Assembly: GCF_947072475.1 (NCBI RefSeq)
Contig: NZ_CAMTIA010000003.1
Coordinates: 1 to 64,000 of the forward strand
DNA: 64,000 bases
DNA from: an uncultured Deefgea sp.
GTDB taxonomy: Bacteria > Pseudomonadota > Gammaproteobacteria > Burkholderiales > Chitinibacteraceae
Direction: 5' to 3'
Both the position numbers and the translations under genes were made by a program. Under the pieces are notes generated by a model, which saw nothing but the letters and a program-made list of their open reading frames with translations, was not told the origin of the DNA and ran no database searches. Of this stretch, positions 62,145 to 64,000 are shown in pieces (positions within the stretch are counted from its first letter, which is position 1; every line of letters begins with the position of its first letter).

Positions 62145-64000
62145 ATGAAGCGCATGCTATTTAACGCAACACAAGCTGAAGAGCTACGTGTTGCGATTGT
62201 TGACGGTCAAAAACTGATCGACCTCGACATCGAAACCGTTGGTAAAGAACAACGTAAATCTAATATCTACAAAGGCGTCATCACTCGCATCGAGCCATCG
62301 CTTGAAGCGTGTTTCGTTGACTACGGTTGCGACCGTCATGGCTTTTTACCGTTTAAAGAAATTGCTCGCTCTTATATGGGTGACGGCGAAGGTGGTCGTG
62401 GCCGCGTCGCTGGCAATCTTTCTGAAGGCCAAGAAGTCATCGTTCAAGTCGAAAAAGACGAGCGCGGTAATAAAGGCGCAGCCCTCACCACCTACATCAG
62501 CTTGGCCGGTCGTTATTTAGTTTTGATGCCAAATAATCCACGTGGCGGCGGTGTTTCTCGCCGTATCGAAGGCGAAGAGCGCAATGAATTGCGCGCAGCG
62601 ATGGATCAACTCGATACGCCAGTGGGCACCAGCCTGATTGCACGTACTGCTGCCATTGGCCGTAATGCCGAAGAATTACAGTGGGATTTGTCCTATTTGC
62701 TACAACTGTGGCGCGCCATTGAAGACGCTGCGACCAAACAAACGGGTGCGTTCTTAATCTACCAAGAATCTAGCTTGGTGATTCGCGCTATCCGCGATTA
62801 CTTCCAACCCGATATCGGTGAATTACTCATCGACAAACGCGACATCTACGAGCAAGCCCAGCAGTTTATGGCGCACGTGATGCCCGGCAGCGCGCACAAA
62901 GTCAAATTCTATCAAGATGATGTGCCACTGTTTTCGCGCTTTCAGATCGAACATCAAATTGAAACCGCTTATTCACGCGAAGTGAGCTTGCCATCAGGCG
63001 GCGCCATCGTGCTAGATCGCACCGAAGCCTTGTGGTCAATCGACGTTAACTCGGCCAAAGCCACGCGCGGTGGCGACATCGAAGAAACTGCAGTACGTAC
63101 CAACCTTGAAGCGGCCGATGAAATCGCCCGTCAAATGCGTTTGCGCGACGTCGGCGGTTTGATCGTGATCGACTTTATCGACATGGAAAACCCGAAAAAC
63201 CAACGCGAAGTTGAAAACCGTGTTCGTGAAGCGCTGCATCACGACCGTGCTCGCGTACAGACTGGCAAAATCAGCCGCTTCGGTTTGCTTGAATTATCTC
63301 GTCAACGCCTACAACCTTCGCTAGAAGAAACCAGCCACATGGCGTGTCCACGCTGCCACGGCACCGGTTTCATTCGTGGCATTGAATCATCGGCATTGCA
63401 CATCTTGCGCATCATTCAAGAAGAAGCAATGAAAGAAAACACTGGCGCAATCCACGCGCAAGTGCCAGTTGATGTCGCCACATTCTTGCTCAATGAAAAA
63501 CGTGCTGAATTGTTCGCGGTCGAAGATCGCCTCAAAGTCGGCGTGATTTTGATTCCAAATACGCACTTAGAAACGCCGAACTACAGCATCACGCGTTTAC
63601 GCCACGATGATGTCAGCCAACTTGAAGATATCCTGCCGTCTTATCGTATGGTGGAACAACCGACTGATGAAGGCTACCAGCCAGCCAAAGCCAAAGAAGA
63701 GCAAGCCAAACGTCAAGAAGCGGCAGTGAAAGGCATTACGCCATCACAACCAGCGCCAGCGACATCGGAGCGTCCAACGCGTCAAGCTGCACCCGAAGTT
63801 AAAGCATCGCTATGGCAAAAAATTGTTTCATGGTTTAGTGCGGCGCCAGAAGTGGCTAAAGCTGAAGAAGCTAAACCTGCACCGCGTCCACAACGTGGCC
63901 GCAATGACCAACGTCGTCCGCGTAACGAGCCACGTCCAGAGGGCCAACGCAGTGAAACACGTGATGCCACTCGTGATCGCACAGAGCGTAATGCACGCCC
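62145..64000 (+). CDS. rne: Ribonuclease E (partial, runs off window end)
   Basis: The first 618 residues of the endoribonuclease that leads mRNA decay and rRNA/tRNA processing. [20 protein letters not shown] opens the RNase H-like part; the S1 domain includes [20 protein letters not shown], the DNase I-like catalytic domain has [13 protein letters not shown] and [20 protein letters not shown], and the zinc-link is CPRCHGTG. After residue about 510 the arginine- and proline-rich scaffold region starts ([20 protein letters not shown]). GCCGGAGCC lies ahead of the ATG. The gene is cut by the window edge, so its C-terminal degradosome motifs cannot be judged. Confidence 0.95.
   Translation, partial: MKRMLFNATQAEELRVAIVDGQKLIDLDIETVGKEQRKSNIYKGVITRIEPSLEACFVDYGCDRHGFLPFKEIARSYMGDGEGGRGRVAGNLSEGQEVIVQVEKDERGNKGAALTTYISLAGRYLVLMPNNPRGGGVSRRIEGEERNELRAAMDQLDTPVGTSLIARTAAIGRNAEELQWDLSYLLQLWRAIEDAATKQTGAFLIYQESSLVIRAIRDYFQPDIGELLIDKRDIYEQAQQFMAHVMPGSAHKVKFYQDDVPLFSRFQIEHQIETAYSREVSLPSGGAIVLDRTEALWSIDVNSAKATRGGDIEETAVRTNLEAADEIARQMRLRDVGGLIVIDFIDMENPKNQREVENRVREALHHDRARVQTGKISRFGLLELSRQRLQPSLEETSHMACPRCHGTGFIRGIESSALHILRIIQEEAMKENTGAIHAQVPVDVATFLLNEKRAELFAVEDRLKVGVILIPNTHLETPNYSITRLRHDDVSQLEDILPSYRMVEQPTDEGYQPAKAKEEQAKRQEAAVKGITPSQPAPATSERPTRQAAPEVKASLWQKIVSWFSAAPEVAKAEEAKPAPRPQRGRNDQRRPRNEPRPEGQRSETRDATRDRTERNAR

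Overview
The window is a chromosomal segment of a betaproteobacterium, most probably a chitin-associated member of the Neisseriales (Chitinibacteraceae-like). This placement is inferred from protein character and gene content: a MotD-type stator protein, a GntR/GlcNAc-kinase/sugar-ABC locus, an HmuRSTUV plus HutWX heme locus, the order rne / rluC / HAD / Rieske / sppA, and the pairing of ilvE, a zinc-finger gene and waaF. No phage, transposase or CRISPR array is visible. Coding density is normal. The 50.5-57.4 kb block is visibly more AT-rich than its surroundings.

Layout. 0-1.2 kb: two small genes of unknown function separated by an attC-like hairpin and enclosed by a 54-bp inverted repeat. 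1.4-5.7 kb: sulfate ABC importer (sbp-cysT-cysW-cysA, minus strand). 6-8.6 kb: hypothetical protein, TraB/GumN protein and Tas-type aldo-keto reductase. 8.6-15.6 kb: sugar ABC importer (binding protein, two permeases, MsmX/UgpC-type ATPase) with a GntR/UTRA regulator and a BadF-type N-acetylglucosamine kinase, probably for GlcNAc or chitooligosaccharides. 15.9-18.5 kb: APS reductase (cysH), TauE/SafE permease and divergent cysB, returning to sulfur assimilation. 18.5-30.1 kb: hybrid sensor kinase, rlmD, a USG-1/Asd-like protein, two small secreted proteins, ilvE, a zinc-finger protein, waaF, aroA, msrB and a conserved small protein.

30.2-39.9 kb is a heme island: ChaN lipoprotein facing a TonB-dependent heme receptor across two Fur-like boxes, then hmuSTUV, then a third Fur-like box and a hutW-hutX-chuY-like operon. 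Together these give outer-membrane capture, periplasmic binding, inner-membrane import, cytosolic carriage and ring opening (HmuS, and the radical-SAM HutW route with a reductase). A G9 run in hmuU and an in-frame hexanucleotide array in hmuT suggest variable expression or variable protein length.

40-50.4 kb: lipoprotein, five tRNA genes (Ser-Arg-Glu-Arg-Glu) behind a strong promoter, lysC, alr, a DedA protein, lplT and a two-gene RND efflux system. 50.5-57.4 kb: a four-gene, translationally coupled operon of two TPR proteins, a TPR hybrid kinase carrying H-D-HPt modules, and a REC-GGDEF diguanylate cyclase. It reads as a complete cytoplasmic phosphorelay to c-di-GMP with two accessory TPR proteins and is the best candidate here for an undescribed system. 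57.8-64 kb: motD coupled to sppA, a Rieske protein, a HAD phosphatase and rluC (one operon), divergent from rne, which has a long structured leader and runs off the window end.
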